Counted from the first letter of the stretch, positions 33,231-42,647 are shown. The stretch: DNA of 64,000 bases from Streptomyces sp. R33 (GCF_041200175.1 NZ_CP165727.1:4166501-4230500), one strand, 5' to 3'. Made by a program: numbers and translations. The notes: a model not told the origin generated them from the sequence alone.

Positions 33231-33904
33231 CAGTGTCCGGCCGGGGCGTCGGCGCCCGCGGGACGGGGGTTGACCTCGACCCCCAGCTTGGGCGCGAGCA
33301 GCTTGCGCAGCTGCTGCGCCGCGGCCTCGGCGGTGTTCGCCCGTACGACGTCCCAGCCGCGCAGGGCCGCCCAGTCGAGCATGACAGCGCGGGTGGCCGT
33401 CTGGTGCGCCAGGAAGCTCTCCGGCCGGCACTGCGGGTCGCGGCCGCATTCGTACGGGGTGATGTCGCCCTTCTTGCGGCGCAGCGCCTCCTCGGGCGTG
33501 ACGTCGAAGAAGACGACGGTGTCCACCGGGGCCATGGCGTCCACGATCGCGTCCACGAGGGACTGGGGGCAGCCCGCCAGCAGTTCGGTGGCGGCGTGCT
33601 TGACCCAGTACCCGTCGAGGACGACGAGGTCCGCCTCGGCGGCGCGGGCGCGTTCCGCGGCCAGGGTGTTGAGCCAGCCGAGGAAGAGCATCCGGGCCGG
33701 GTTCGGCATCTCGGCGATGCAGACGCGCAGTTCGTCGAGGGCGGTGCCGCGCAGGAAACGGGCCTGCGGTACCTCCGCCTCCTCGAAGACCTGCCACTTG
33801 CCCACGACGCGGAACGACAGGCCCTGGCTCTCGGCCCAGCTCCGCAGCCGCTTGACCTGCGTGCTCTTGCCCGCGCCGTCGGGTCCGTCCATCGCAACGA
33901 TCAC
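33230..33904 (-). CDS. Thymidylate-kinase-like P-loop kinase
   Basis: 224 residues. Seen: P-loop AMDGPDGAGKSTQVKRL at the N-terminus, LDGYWVKHAA in place of the DR-Y/H motif, and FFDVTPEEALRRKKGD as the LID-adjacent region. The overall plan is that of dTMP kinases but the substrate loop differs. Position corresponds to fzmK. Inference: it may phosphorylate the phosphonate to a mixed phosphonyl-phosphate anhydride, giving the activated phosphorus needed for the P-N bond, as nucleotide kinases phosphorylate a phosphate. GTG start. Confidence 0.8.
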   Translation of the reverse strand: MIVAMDGPDGAGKSTQVKRLRSWAESQGLSFRVVGKWQVFEEAEVPQARFLRGTALDELRVCIAEMPNPARMLFLGWLNTLAAERARAAEADLVVLDGYWVKHAATELLAGCPQSLVDAIVDAMAPVDTVVFFDVTPEEALRRKKGDITPYECGRDPQCRPESFLAHQTATRAVMLDWAALRGWDVVRANTAEAAAQQLRKLLAPKLGVEVNPRPAGADAPAGH

Positions 33905-33953
33905 TGTTCAAATCCCTTCGGAAGGTCCGCCACGGGCCATCGCCGTACGGAAG

Positions 33954-35471
33954 TCATGCGGTGGTGCCGCGGGTGCCGGGCGTGCTGCGGTGGTACGCCC
34001 GGGCCCGTTCGACCAGCGCCTCGGCGGCGCCGGTGTACTCGGCGGGGCTGAGCAGGCGCGCCAGCTCGCCGGCGGTGAACTCCGCGGCCAGCTCGGGCGC
34101 GTCGGCGAGGAGCTTGTCCACGAGGGAGTCCGCGGTACCGGAACCCCCGGCGCCCCCGGCCCCTGCGTCCACGGCCACGCGGCTCACCAGCCGCTTGGCG
34201 CCGGCCTTGCCGAGCACGGGGGCCAGTACGGCGGCCAGCCGCTCGGTGACCACGGCCCCGCCGGTGAGCCGCAGGTTGGCCTCCATCCGGGCCGGGTGCA
34301 CCTCCAGCCCCTCGGCCAGCTCCGCCGCCGTGCAGGCGGCCCCGCCGACCAGCCGCAGCGCCTCGCGCAGCGGCTGCCACTCGCCGTGCCAGGCTCCGGC
34401 GGGCCGTTCGTCCTCGGCGGCGGCCGCGCAGTGCGTCAGCGTGAGGACCAGCGAGGGCACCTGGAGCGCGGCCGAGCGGATCATCGCGGCGAGCACCGGG
34501 TTGCGCTTCTGCGGCATGGCGGAGGAGACGCCCCGGCCGACCCCGGCGGGCTCGGCCACCTCGCCGAGCTCGGTGCGGGCCAGCGTCTGCACATCGGTGG
34601 CGAACTTGCCGAGCGCCACCGCGGCGTGCGCGAGGACGGCCCCGGTGTCGCTGATCGGGGTGCGCAGGGTGTGCCAGGGCAGGACGGGCTCGGCGAGGCC
34701 CGTCTCGGCGGCGAAGAGGCCGATCAGCTCCCCGGCGTACGCGCCGGGGTCCGCGCCGGGCCGGCTGCCGCCGTCCGCTTCGGCGGGGGCCTGCTGCGCG
34801 TAGGCGAGGTAGCCCGCGAGGGTGCCCGCGGCCCCGCCGAGCTGGACCGGAAGCCCCCCGTCGAGGAGGGCCGCGACCCGGCGGCGTGCGTCGAGCACGG
34901 CGACGAGCCAGCCCGCCGCCTTGAGGCCGAACGTGGTGGGGACGGCGTGCTGGCCGAGCGTGCGGGCCGCCGCGGGCGTGCCGCGGTGCTCGTCGGCCAG
35001 CCGGGCCAGGGCCGCGGCGGTCCGGTCGAGCTCGCCGCGGACCAGGCGCAGGGTACGGGCCGTGACCAGCATCGCGCCGGTGTCGAGGATGTCCTGGCTG
35101 GTGGAGCCGCGGTGCACGTACTCGGCCGCCGCGGGGTCTTCGGCCGCGACCAGCGCCGTCAGCTCCTCGACCAGGGCGACCACCGGATTTCCGGCGCCGC
35201 GCGCCCGTACGGCCAGTGCGGGCAGGTCGATCGCCTCGGCGCGGGCGCACGCCGTGATGGTCTCGGCCGCCTTCGCGGGCACGGTGCCCAGCCGGGACTG
35301 GGCCCGGGCCAGGGCGGCCTCCGCGTCGAGCATCGCCTGCGCCCAGGCGCTGTCGGTCAGGGCCGCCTCTGTGGCGGTACCGGCGCGGACCGGCGAGAGC
35401 AGGCCGGTGTCCGCTCCGGCCTGCCTTCCGGTGCCGGGTCCGCGGTCCGGGGTCGTCTTCAGGCCGTCCAT
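33954..35471 (-). CDS. fzmL: Nitrosuccinate lyase (aspartase/fumarase superfamily)
   Basis: 505 residues. Seen: signature GVSSAMPQKRNPV (G-S-S-x-M-P-x-K-x-N, about residues 310-322), VHRGSTSQDILDTGAM with the catalytic TSQD, and LGQHAVPTTFG. Known: FzmL and its relative CreD release nitrous acid and fumarate from nitrosuccinate made by FzmM/CreE. The nitrous acid supplies one nitrogen of the N-N bond. Its ATG overlaps the fzmM stop by one base. Confidence 0.9.
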   Translation of the reverse strand: MDGLKTTPDRGPGTGRQAGADTGLLSPVRAGTATEAALTDSAWAQAMLDAEAALARAQSRLGTVPAKAAETITACARAEAIDLPALAVRARGAGNPVVALVEELTALVAAEDPAAAEYVHRGSTSQDILDTGAMLVTARTLRLVRGELDRTAAALARLADEHRGTPAAARTLGQHAVPTTFGLKAAGWLVAVLDARRRVAALLDGGLPVQLGGAAGTLAGYLAYAQQAPAEADGGSRPGADPGAYAGELIGLFAAETGLAEPVLPWHTLRTPISDTGAVLAHAAVALGKFATDVQTLARTELGEVAEPAGVGRGVSSAMPQKRNPVLAAMIRSAALQVPSLVLTLTHCAAAAEDERPAGAWHGEWQPLREALRLVGGAACTAAELAEGLEVHPARMEANLRLTGGAVVTERLAAVLAPVLGKAGAKRLVSRVAVDAGAGGAGGSGTADSLVDKLLADAPELAAEFTAGELARLLSPAEYTGAAEALVERARAYHRSTPGTRGTTA

Positions 35472-37405
35472 CACGTGCTCCTCGTCAGGGTGTCGAAAGG
35501 CCGGCCGCGGTCGGCGGCACCGTGGGCGAGGCCGAGGATGCTGCGGGCCATCGCGTCGGAGTCGCCGAGGATCACCGAGTCGACGCCCGGCCGCGCCCCG
35601 GCGGCCGTCACCCAGTGCACGCCCTCCGTGGGCACCCCGTACGCGAAGCGCCGCTCGTGCGGTGCACCGGCCGCGTCGATGATCCGGTAGGGGCGCTGCG
35701 TGACCGCGATCCCGCCGGTCCGGTACGGTCCGCGCTCGTCGTCGATCACGTACGGGGTGCACTGGCCCGTCGCGTAGAGGTATCCCAGCAGCGGATCGCC
35801 GGTGCGCACCACATCGGGCTCGGGCAGTCTCGCCTCGATGAACGCCCGGGCGTGCACCGCGCCTTCGCCCACCCGGGGCGAGCGGGCCGTGAAACGGCCG
35901 GCGGCCTCGTCCGAGGCGAACTCGGCACCGGGGCCGAGCACGGTCAGTACGCCGGCCTCGATCAGCGCGATCGCCTCCTGGATCCGGCGGGGCGGCGGGC
36001 CGATGGACAGGTACGCGTTCAACGGCCCGTAGGAGCCGGTCAGTTCGTCGCGGTAGTCCGCACCGGATATCCCCCCGTGGTCGACCAGCAGCCGCACCTC
36101 GTTGCGCAGGTCCCGCAGCACGTCGAGCGCCGCCTTGTACGGCCCGTCGACGTTGCCCGCACGCGCCTCGGCGACGTCCCGGCGCAGGTGTTCCAGCAGC
36201 CATCCGGTGAACTCGGCACGGTCGGCGAAGACGCGGTCCGCGCAGGGCCGGGCGACGCGCTCCCAGTCCCAGCGCCGCCCGGGCGGCACGCCCAGCGCGT
36301 CGAGCAGCCGGTCGCGGGCGTACGCGGTCCAGGGCCCGGAGGCGCTCAGCGCGAGCAGCCGCGCCGCGGCCCGGGGGCGGCCGTCGGCCCGCAGCAGCGC
36401 CGCGTAGTAGACGCTCTCCACCTCCTGCGACACCAGCGGCCAGATGTCACGCCGGAACGTCAGGCCGGGCTTGCGGCGCAGCCGGTCCAGCACGGCCGGG
36501 GTCAGGACGAGGGGGACGTGCCGGCCGTGCGCACCCTTCTGGTTCTCCCCGCGGGCCTGGTACGGCACACCGCGGCGCGATCCGGCGTACAGCACGGGCT
36601 CGCGCCCGGAGCGGTGGTAGACCAGCCCGGCGTCCTTGGCTTCGAAGACCCCGCCGCGGCCCTCCGTCAGCAGGGACATGTGGTCGAAGAAGTTGAGTCC
36701 GAGACCGCGCAGCAGGACCGGCTCGCCCGCCCCGATCCCGTCCAGCCCGGCCTCGGCCGGGTTCCCCGGGGGCAGGTAGAACAGCCCCCGGCGGGCCGCG
36801 AACCGTGCGAAGGCGGCCTCGGCAGGGGTCGGGGAGACCGGCAGGTGCCCTTGGGCCAGCACGACCGCGTCCAGCCCGGACAGCACCGTGCCGTCGTCCA
36901 GGGTCACCCGGTCCCGGCCGGCCGCGCAGGCGTCCGGATCCGCGTCGAGCCGGACGGCGCGCGCGGCGTGCGTACGGACGTCCGCCGGGGTCCGCCGGAC
37001 CACGCTGCGCAGCACCCACTCCAGGTAGCGCCCGTACAGGGCCCGGGTGGGATAGGCGTCGGGGCCCGGCCCCTCCTCGCCGGCGGCGGCGGCCCATGCG
37101 GCCAGGCTGGGACCGGGCCGCACGGGGCCGTCCATCGTCACGCTGTCGTCGGTGAAGAGGGTCACCTGGGAGGCGACCGTGTTCATGAGCAGGAGCTCCG
37201 ACTGGTCGGAGCGCCACACCTGCCCGCTGCCGGGCCGCGGGTCCACGAGGTGGACCCGCAGCCGCACCCCGGCCGGCAGCAGCTCGTCCGCGTTGGCCGC
37301 GAGCCGTTCGAGGACGGACAGCCCCCGGGGTCCGGACCCGACGATGCAGACGGTCCACCAGCCGTCCCCGGGCGAGCCCGCGTCAGTAGGCGCCGAAGTA
37401 CTCAC
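35471..37405 (-). CDS. fzmM: FAD-dependent aspartate N-oxygenase
   Basis: 644 residues. Seen: N-terminal dinucleotide motif WTVCIVGSGPRGLSVLERL (residues 17-35), PRPGSGQVWRSDQSELLLMN, and LDAVVLAQGHLP as the second FAD/NADPH-associated stretch. Family FAD_NAD_binding_9, like CreE. Known role: oxidises L-aspartate to nitrosuccinate. GTG start at 37405 with gggag five bases upstream; this makes a 23-base overlap with fzmN, and no later start keeps the FAD motif. Confidence 0.9.
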   Translation of the reverse strand: MSTSAPTDAGSPGDGWWTVCIVGSGPRGLSVLERLAANADELLPAGVRLRVHLVDPRPGSGQVWRSDQSELLLMNTVASQVTLFTDDSVTMDGPVRPGPSLAAWAAAAGEEGPGPDAYPTRALYGRYLEWVLRSVVRRTPADVRTHAARAVRLDADPDACAAGRDRVTLDDGTVLSGLDAVVLAQGHLPVSPTPAEAAFARFAARRGLFYLPPGNPAEAGLDGIGAGEPVLLRGLGLNFFDHMSLLTEGRGGVFEAKDAGLVYHRSGREPVLYAGSRRGVPYQARGENQKGAHGRHVPLVLTPAVLDRLRRKPGLTFRRDIWPLVSQEVESVYYAALLRADGRPRAAARLLALSASGPWTAYARDRLLDALGVPPGRRWDWERVARPCADRVFADRAEFTGWLLEHLRRDVAEARAGNVDGPYKAALDVLRDLRNEVRLLVDHGGISGADYRDELTGSYGPLNAYLSIGPPPRRIQEAIALIEAGVLTVLGPGAEFASDEAAGRFTARSPRVGEGAVHARAFIEARLPEPDVVRTGDPLLGYLYATGQCTPYVIDDERGPYRTGGIAVTQRPYRIIDAAGAPHERRFAYGVPTEGVHWVTAAGARPGVDSVILGDSDAMARSILGLAHGAADRGRPFDTLTRST

Positions 37406-38954
37406 GGTGCTCCCATACGGTGGTCTCGCCCGGCCCGGCGGGATCCGAGCCGGCCAGCCAGGCGCCGAACCGCGACACCTCGCTGCGCTTGAGCTGCGCG
37501 AGGCAGTCGTGGAGCGGCTTGCCCAGCAGGTCCCGGGCCAGGGCGCTGCCCTCCATCGCGGCCACGGCCTCGGCCAGGTCGCGCGGCAGGGCCGCCTCCG
37601 TGGGGGCGTGCGGGTCCTGCGCGAGACCGCCCGGCCGCAGCCCGCGCACGATGCCGTCGAGGCCCGCGGCGAGCTGCGAGCCGAGGTAGAGGTACGGGTT
37701 GGCGCAGGGCTCGCCGATCCGGTTCTCGAGGTGCGTGGACTCCTCGCCGGGGCCGCCGAGCACGCGGACCAGGGCGCCCCGGTTCTCGGCGCTCCACACG
37801 ACCCGGTCCGGGGAGAGCGAGAACTGCTCGTCGAGCCGGCGGTACCCGTTGACGGTCGGGATGGCGAACAGCGCGATGTCCGCGGCGTGTTCGAGCAGCC
37901 CGGCGACGTAGCCGAGCCCCTCGTCCGACAGCAGGGCCGCGCCCTCCTGCGGTACGAAGGCGTTGCGGTCGGCGGCCGTGTCGAACAGCGACTGGTGCAG
38001 GTGCCAGCCGCTCGGGTCGAAGCGCTCCAGCCGGGGCAGCGCCATGAACGAGGCGTGGTGGCCGAGGCGGGCGCAGACCTGCTTGGCGACCGTACGGAAC
38101 AGCAGCATGGCGTCGGCGGCGTCGAGGCCGTTCATCGGGCTGAAGGTGAACTCCAGCTGGCCCGGCCCCGATTCGTGCTCGACGGTGCGCAGCGGCAGAC
38201 CGAGCTCGCGCAGGGCGCGCGCCAGCGGGGTGATGACGTGCATGAGGCCGTCGGTGAAGGTGTCGAGGTTGAACTGGTAGCCGCTGTTGACCGGTTCGAC
38301 GGCGGGCGGTTCACCCTGCACGCCGAACCCGCCGACCGCCGCGGCGGCCGTGGCCGAGGCGGCCGCCGGGCCGTGCTCCCGGGCGTCGGCCAGCCGGGTC
38401 ACGTACCACTCCACCTCCAGGCCGACGACGTAGCTCAGGCCGCGCTCGGCGGCCCGGGCGCACTGGCGGCGCAGCACGGCCCGGCTGGAGAGCGGGTGGG
38501 CGCTGCCGTCGCGCAGGTACTCGTCGGCGATGACCCAGCCGGTGGCCGCCTCGGTGTACGGCAGCACCTTGAAGGTGAGCGGATCGGGGACGATCAGGAA
38601 GTCGCCGGCTCCGGTCAGTTCGGGGATGCCGATGCCGCCGCCGGGAGCGAAGAAGTCGACGCCCACGGCGTGCCCGGTGTCGAAGACGAACGGGCCGGGG
38701 CTCATGTCGATGCCGTTGCGCAGCGCCGTGCGGAAGGCGTCGACCGTGAGGGTCTTGGAGCGCATCAGCCCGTGCGGGTCGCCGAAGCCGACCCGGACGA
38801 ACTCGAGGCCCGACAGGGTCTCCTCCAGGGCGTCCGCCGCGGCCCGCTGCTCCGCGTTCCACAGGCCGTGCCGCTCGACGAAGCCGACGCTGCCGGTGGC
38901 GAAGCGGGCGTAGCGGCGCTCGCCGGCTTCCCGCGCGGTGGTGGGCTTCGTCAT
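37383..38954 (-). CDS. fzmN: Glutamine-synthetase-like glutamylhydrazide synthetase
   Basis: 523 residues, glutamine-synthetase fold. Seen: VGLEVEWYVTRL (first metal Glu), EPVNSGYQFNLD, ESGPGQLEFTFSP (metal Glu and His-region), HLHQSLFD (GS-type H-x-x-x-S/N) and STHLENRIGEPCANPYLY (R-x-x-x catalytic loop). Known: FzmN/KinL-type enzymes use glutamate, ATP and hydrazine (or its acetyl donor pathway) to make gamma-glutamylhydrazide, the hydrazine carrier. This product is the likely nitrogen donor for FzmA. ATG at 38954 overlaps the amidase stop. Confidence 0.88.
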   Translation of the reverse strand: MTKPTTAREAGERRYARFATGSVGFVERHGLWNAEQRAAADALEETLSGLEFVRVGFGDPHGLMRSKTLTVDAFRTALRNGIDMSPGPFVFDTGHAVGVDFFAPGGGIGIPELTGAGDFLIVPDPLTFKVLPYTEAATGWVIADEYLRDGSAHPLSSRAVLRRQCARAAERGLSYVVGLEVEWYVTRLADAREHGPAAASATAAAAVGGFGVQGEPPAVEPVNSGYQFNLDTFTDGLMHVITPLARALRELGLPLRTVEHESGPGQLEFTFSPMNGLDAADAMLLFRTVAKQVCARLGHHASFMALPRLERFDPSGWHLHQSLFDTAADRNAFVPQEGAALLSDEGLGYVAGLLEHAADIALFAIPTVNGYRRLDEQFSLSPDRVVWSAENRGALVRVLGGPGEESTHLENRIGEPCANPYLYLGSQLAAGLDGIVRGLRPGGLAQDPHAPTEAALPRDLAEAVAAMEGSALARDLLGKPLHDCLAQLKRSEVSRFGAWLAGSDPAGPGETTVWEHREYFGAY

Positions 38955-40408
38955 GTCGGTTCCCCTTCGGTTTCCGGGCGTGGTGCGGTGAGTGCTGCGT
39001 ACTCGTGGTGCCAGGGGTGCGCCTGTTCCAGCTGGTACGCGGCGGCCAGGACCCGCAGGTCGTCGTGACGGCCGCCCACCAGTTGCAGGCCGACGGGCAG
39101 GCCCCCGGGCGAGCGGCCCGCCGGGACGGACACCGCGGGCTGGCCGGTCAGGTTGAACGTGTAGGCCTCGGGCGCCCACGCCAGCCAGGACAGGGCGCCC
39201 TTGCGGACCGGGTCCGGCGGCTCGTGGAGCTCGGCGGCGAACGGCTCGATGGCCACGGTCGGCATGGCCAGCAGGTCGTACCGCTCCATCAGGGCCTGGC
39301 TGCGGGCCCGCAGCACGGCGCGCGCCTCGTACGCCCGGGCCAGCCGGGCGGCGCTCAGCCCGCGCCCGTACCGGATGACCTCGAGCCGGCCCGGGTCGAG
39401 GCGGTCTGCGACCTCGTCCAGGTCGCGCGCGTGGGCGGCCGCCTCCCAGCCCGCCAGGATCGTCTCCAGCGCCGGGTACGGGTCCTCGAACGGCGGCGGG
39501 ATCTCCTCGACCGTGTGCCCCCGGGCGGCCAGCGCCTCGACCGCCCGCAGGACGGTGGCCGCGATGCCGGGCTGCGGCGCGGGATCGCCCAGCGAGGGGA
39601 TCCAGCCGATGCGCAGCCGGGGGAGCCGCCCGGCCGCGGCCTCGGGGTCCCCGGTCGGCTCGCCGGGCACCCCGAAGGACAGCGGATCGCCCGCGTCGTA
39701 GCCGGACATCACCTGCGTGAGCAGGGCCGCGTCGGCCACCGTCCGGGTCAGCGGCCCCAGGTGGGACAGCTCCTCCGGGCTCTGCGGCACGTACGGGATC
39801 CGGCCCAGCGAGGGCTTGAACCCGACGACCCCGCAGAACGAGGCGGGGATGCGGATCGACCCGGCGCCGTCGGTGCCGGTGGCGCCCACGCCGATGCCCA
39901 CGGCCACCGAGGCGGCCGCACCGGCGCTGGACCCGCCGGGGGTACGGGCGGGATCCCACGGATTGCGCGTCGGACCCTGCAGCCGGTTCACCCCGGCCGC
40001 GCTCCACCCGCCCTCGGTGGTGTTGGTCTTGCCGATGACCAGGGCGCCCGCGGCCCGCAGCCGGGCCACCGCCGGTGCGTCCCGGTCGGGCACGGCGTCG
40101 GCGTGCAGCAGGGAGCCGCGGGTGGTCCGGATGCCCTCCGTCGGGGTCAGGTCCTTGACCGAGACGGGCATGCCGAGCAGCGGCCGGTCCGCCCAGACGG
40201 CCTTCCCGTACCGGCGGAGCAGCCGGTCCGCGGCCTCCGCCTCGGCCGTGGCGCGCTCACGGGCGAGGGTCAGGAACGCCCCGATCCGCGGCTCCCACCG
40301 GTCCAGCAGCGCGAAGGTGGCGGCCAGGTGCTCCGAGGGCAGCAGGCTGCCGTCCCCGTACGCCGCGCGGAGGCTGCGGATGTCGGCGTACTGCAGCTCA
40401 GGAGCCAT
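38951..40408 (-). CDS. fzmO: Amidase-signature hydrolase
   Basis: 485 residues. Seen: the Ser-Ser-Lys triad of the amidase-signature family: Lys in MPVSVKDLTP (about 83), cis-Ser in TPGGSSAGAAASVA (about 160) and nucleophile Ser in GTDGAGSIRIPASFCG (about 184). Known from the fosfazinomycin and kinamycin studies: an amidase releases hydrazine from acetylhydrazine for loading onto glutamate. ATG at 40408; overlaps fzmP by 11 bases. Confidence 0.88.
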   Translation of the reverse strand: MAPELQYADIRSLRAAYGDGSLLPSEHLAATFALLDRWEPRIGAFLTLARERATAEAEAADRLLRRYGKAVWADRPLLGMPVSVKDLTPTEGIRTTRGSLLHADAVPDRDAPAVARLRAAGALVIGKTNTTEGGWSAAGVNRLQGPTRNPWDPARTPGGSSAGAAASVAVGIGVGATGTDGAGSIRIPASFCGVVGFKPSLGRIPYVPQSPEELSHLGPLTRTVADAALLTQVMSGYDAGDPLSFGVPGEPTGDPEAAAGRLPRLRIGWIPSLGDPAPQPGIAATVLRAVEALAARGHTVEEIPPPFEDPYPALETILAGWEAAAHARDLDEVADRLDPGRLEVIRYGRGLSAARLARAYEARAVLRARSQALMERYDLLAMPTVAIEPFAAELHEPPDPVRKGALSWLAWAPEAYTFNLTGQPAVSVPAGRSPGGLPVGLQLVGGRHDDLRVLAAAYQLEQAHPWHHEYAALTAPRPETEGEPT

Positions 40409-42167
40409 GGAAGGCCCGGTACCAGCCGTTGTCGAAGTCGCCGACCTCCAGGCCCCGGTCGGCGGCCGCCTGGTGCAGCAGCGCCTGGACCCGGCCCGTC
40501 ACCATGGCCGCCCGCAGGTGGGGCAGCTCGAACTCGGCGCCGGAGGTGCGCAGCAGCCGCAGGTCGTACAGGCCGGGACGGTACCCGCCCTCCAGCACGA
40601 TGCCGAGCGGGACGCGCAGGGCGTGCCGGACGCCGAACGTGACGTGCCCGGTGTGGTGCTGGTCGGACCAGTTGGTGATGTCGGCCGTCATCGGCGCGAA
40701 GAACCAGTCGTCGCGGCCCGGGGAATCCTCGGTCCAGGACATGCTGTGCGGCAGGTAGTGCCAGGTGTTGTAGCGCATCCGCGCGCTGTACGCGGAGAGG
40801 GTCCGGGCGAGTTGGGACGGGTCGTCGGCGAACTTCCGCGCGAAGGCGGCGCCGGGCGCGACGCAGCAGTAGAAGTCGCGGGTGGCCAGGGCCATCCGGT
40901 CCTCGGCCGGGTGGTCGCTGTGCAGCACGGCGACGCTCTTGGGGCCGCGGCCCATCACGACGTCGCAGTCCAGGGCGTCGGCCAGCGTCTCGAAGAACCG
41001 GTGGAGGAACCCCTCGTACGCGCTGGTGAACCCGGCGGGCGGGGCCAGCCGTACGACGCGTTCCACGACCTCCTCGGCGTACGCCCGCACCGTCTCGGGC
41101 GAGGCCGCGACGGGGAAGGGCCGGCCCGCGACGCCGGAGAGCAGGCCCGCCACCGGCGCCGGGAGCTCGTCCCAGCCGAGCGGCTCGGCCATGATCCGCT
41201 CCCGCTTGTGCAGGGAGGCGCCGTTGATCTCCCGGTAGAGCACGGCGCCGCGGCGTAACAGCTCCGCCCGCCCGCCGGCGCAGGCGGCGGCCAGGGCGTC
41301 GAGCGCGGCGCCCGTCGGCTCGCCGGCGAGGTCCGGGAGCTCGGCCCCGTACGCCTCGATGCGCTCGCGGAGGAAGTCCGACAGCCGGTCCGGGGCCAGC
41401 TGTACGCCGTTGAACTCCTCGGCCCGGACCGGGGAGCCCGAGCTGATGAGCGCGTACATGCACACGACGAAGGTGGCGTCCTCGGGGGACCAGTGCGCGG
41501 CCGGGGTCTCCCGGAGCGCGGTGAGCACGGACCCTTCGGCCCCGGGAGCCATCGAACGCCCGGGCAGATTGCTGAACTTGCCGAGGTTGCTGTAGAAGCG
41601 GTCGCCGACGTACAGCAGCACCGGGGCCATGTGGACCAGGGCGTGCGCGACGGCGTCGATCCGCTCGCGGACCGGCTCGGCGCCCTGCTGCGCGAGCCAG
41701 CGGTGGATCTCCTCGAACTGCAGCCGCTGGACGTCCTGGGCCAGGGCCCACAGCCGGCCCAGGGACTCCGGCCGGGACTGCCACTTGAGGGTGCCGAGCG
41801 GCTCGCCGTCCGCGCCGCCGGCGGGCTGCGTACCGGCCGGGACGACGCGCAGCCGCCCGGTCCCGGTCAGCATCAGCAGGTCCCCGGCGGCGCTGTCGGC
41901 CCCGGTGCCGGCTTCGGCGCGGGCCGGGTCACCGGCCCCGTCCCCGGCCTCGGGGCCGCCGGTCGGGGCGAAACCGGCCACCTGGGACTCGGCGATCTCC
42001 GTGTACACGCGCTCACCGAGCCCCATGGCCGCTCGGCCGACCTGCTCGGGGACCATCCCGTCGAGGGTGGCCGCTATCCGTATCGCATCGGCGGCCAGGC
42101 CGCAGGCTCGCGCCCGCTCGGCGGCCGCCTTGACCTGGGCATCGAATCCGGGCGTCTTCAGCTGCAT
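40398..42167 (-). CDS. fzmP: FzmP-type protein of the hydrazine cassette, no recognised fold
   Basis: 589 residues from the ATG at 42167, chosen because aggtga lies 5 bases upstream; a GTG three codons earlier is possible. No catalytic family recognised. Seen: a helical N-terminal third, a low-complexity Gly/Ala insertion (about 75-105), and a conserved-looking His/Trp/Asp-rich region RYNTWHYLPHSMSW, DWFFAPMTADITNW, DQHHTGHVTFG (about 450-500). Known: this gene is kept with the N, O, Q and R genes in fosfazinomycin and kinamycin clusters. By elimination it is a candidate for joining nitrous acid and aspartate to hydrazinosuccinate. It contains a TTA codon (complement of 41256-41258). Confidence 0.75.
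   Translation of the reverse strand: MQLKTPGFDAQVKAAAERARACGLAADAIRIAATLDGMVPEQVGRAAMGLGERVYTEIAESQVAGFAPTGGPEAGDGAGDPARAEAGTGADSAAGDLLMLTGTGRLRVVPAGTQPAGGADGEPLGTLKWQSRPESLGRLWALAQDVQRLQFEEIHRWLAQQGAEPVRERIDAVAHALVHMAPVLLYVGDRFYSNLGKFSNLPGRSMAPGAEGSVLTALRETPAAHWSPEDATFVVCMYALISSGSPVRAEEFNGVQLAPDRLSDFLRERIEAYGAELPDLAGEPTGAALDALAAACAGGRAELLRRGAVLYREINGASLHKRERIMAEPLGWDELPAPVAGLLSGVAGRPFPVAASPETVRAYAEEVVERVVRLAPPAGFTSAYEGFLHRFFETLADALDCDVVMGRGPKSVAVLHSDHPAEDRMALATRDFYCCVAPGAAFARKFADDPSQLARTLSAYSARMRYNTWHYLPHSMSWTEDSPGRDDWFFAPMTADITNWSDQHHTGHVTFGVRHALRVPLGIVLEGGYRPGLYDLRLLRTSGAEFELPHLRAAMVTGRVQALLHQAAADRGLEVGDFDNGWYRAFHGS
41256..41258 (-). other. TTA (bldA-dependent) leucine codon in fzmP
   Basis: On the minus strand the frame reads GAG CTG TTA CGC (E-L-L-R). 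TTA is read only by the bldA tRNA in Streptomyces, so FzmP synthesis should depend on development. Confidence 0.9.
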
Positions 42168-42242
42168 TGTCGTCACCTACGGAACGTCATTCGACGGCGG
42201 TTCGGGATCGGGGAAGGACGGCCGACCCCGCGGGGCCCGGGT

Positions 42243-42647
42243 TCAGCCGAGCGCATCGAGGGTCCATGCGGACTCGTGGCGGGTGAACCCGATGTGGGGG
42301 TAGTACGCGACGGCGGCCGGCGCCGAGAGCAGCACGAGCTTGGCCTGCGGCGCGGCCTCTCGGGTGGCCCGGATCAGGTCCCGGCCCACGCCGCGCCGCT
42401 GGAACTCGGCGTCGACGGCGATGTCGCTCAGGTACGTGACGTACGAGCCGTCGGTGATCGAGCGCGCGATGCCGATGAGCCGGCCGTCGAGGCGCGCCGT
42501 GATCACGAGGTTGGCGCCGGCGAGCATCCGGGTGAACCGCTCGACGTCCTCGACGGGACGGCGTTCCCCGAGGGTGGACGCGCGGTACAGGGCGGTGACT
42601 TCGGTGACGTCGAGGCTGGCACCGACGACGGGCTCACACTTCCACAT
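42243..42647 (-). CDS. fzmQ: GNAT N-acetyltransferase (hydrazinosuccinate acetyltransferase)
   Basis: 134 residues. Seen: GNAT motif A VDAEFQRRGVGRDLIRATRE (Q-R-R-G-V-G, acetyl-CoA pyrophosphate loop) and YYPHIGFTRHESAW as motif B. Known role for FzmQ: acetylation of hydrazinosuccinate. Start ATG at 42647 overlaps the end of fzmR by 14 bases, so these consecutive steps are coupled. Confidence 0.87.
   Translation of the reverse strand: MWKCEPVVGASLDVTEVTALYRASTLGERRPVEDVERFTRMLAGANLVITARLDGRLIGIARSITDGSYVTYLSDIAVDAEFQRRGVGRDLIRATREAAPQAKLVLLSAPAAVAYYPHIGFTRHESAWTLDALG

Noticed and set aside
31449..35690. 1413-codon plus-strand open frame across the exporter, kinase and lyase genes
   Set aside because: Antisense to three clear genes (MFS, P-loop kinase, lyase signatures); composition is Arg/Gly/Pro-rich with no domain.
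38951..40408. GatA subunit of the tRNA amidotransferase
   Set aside because: Amidase-signature fold is shared, but there is no gatB/gatC beside it and it is embedded with overlaps in the hydrazine module.
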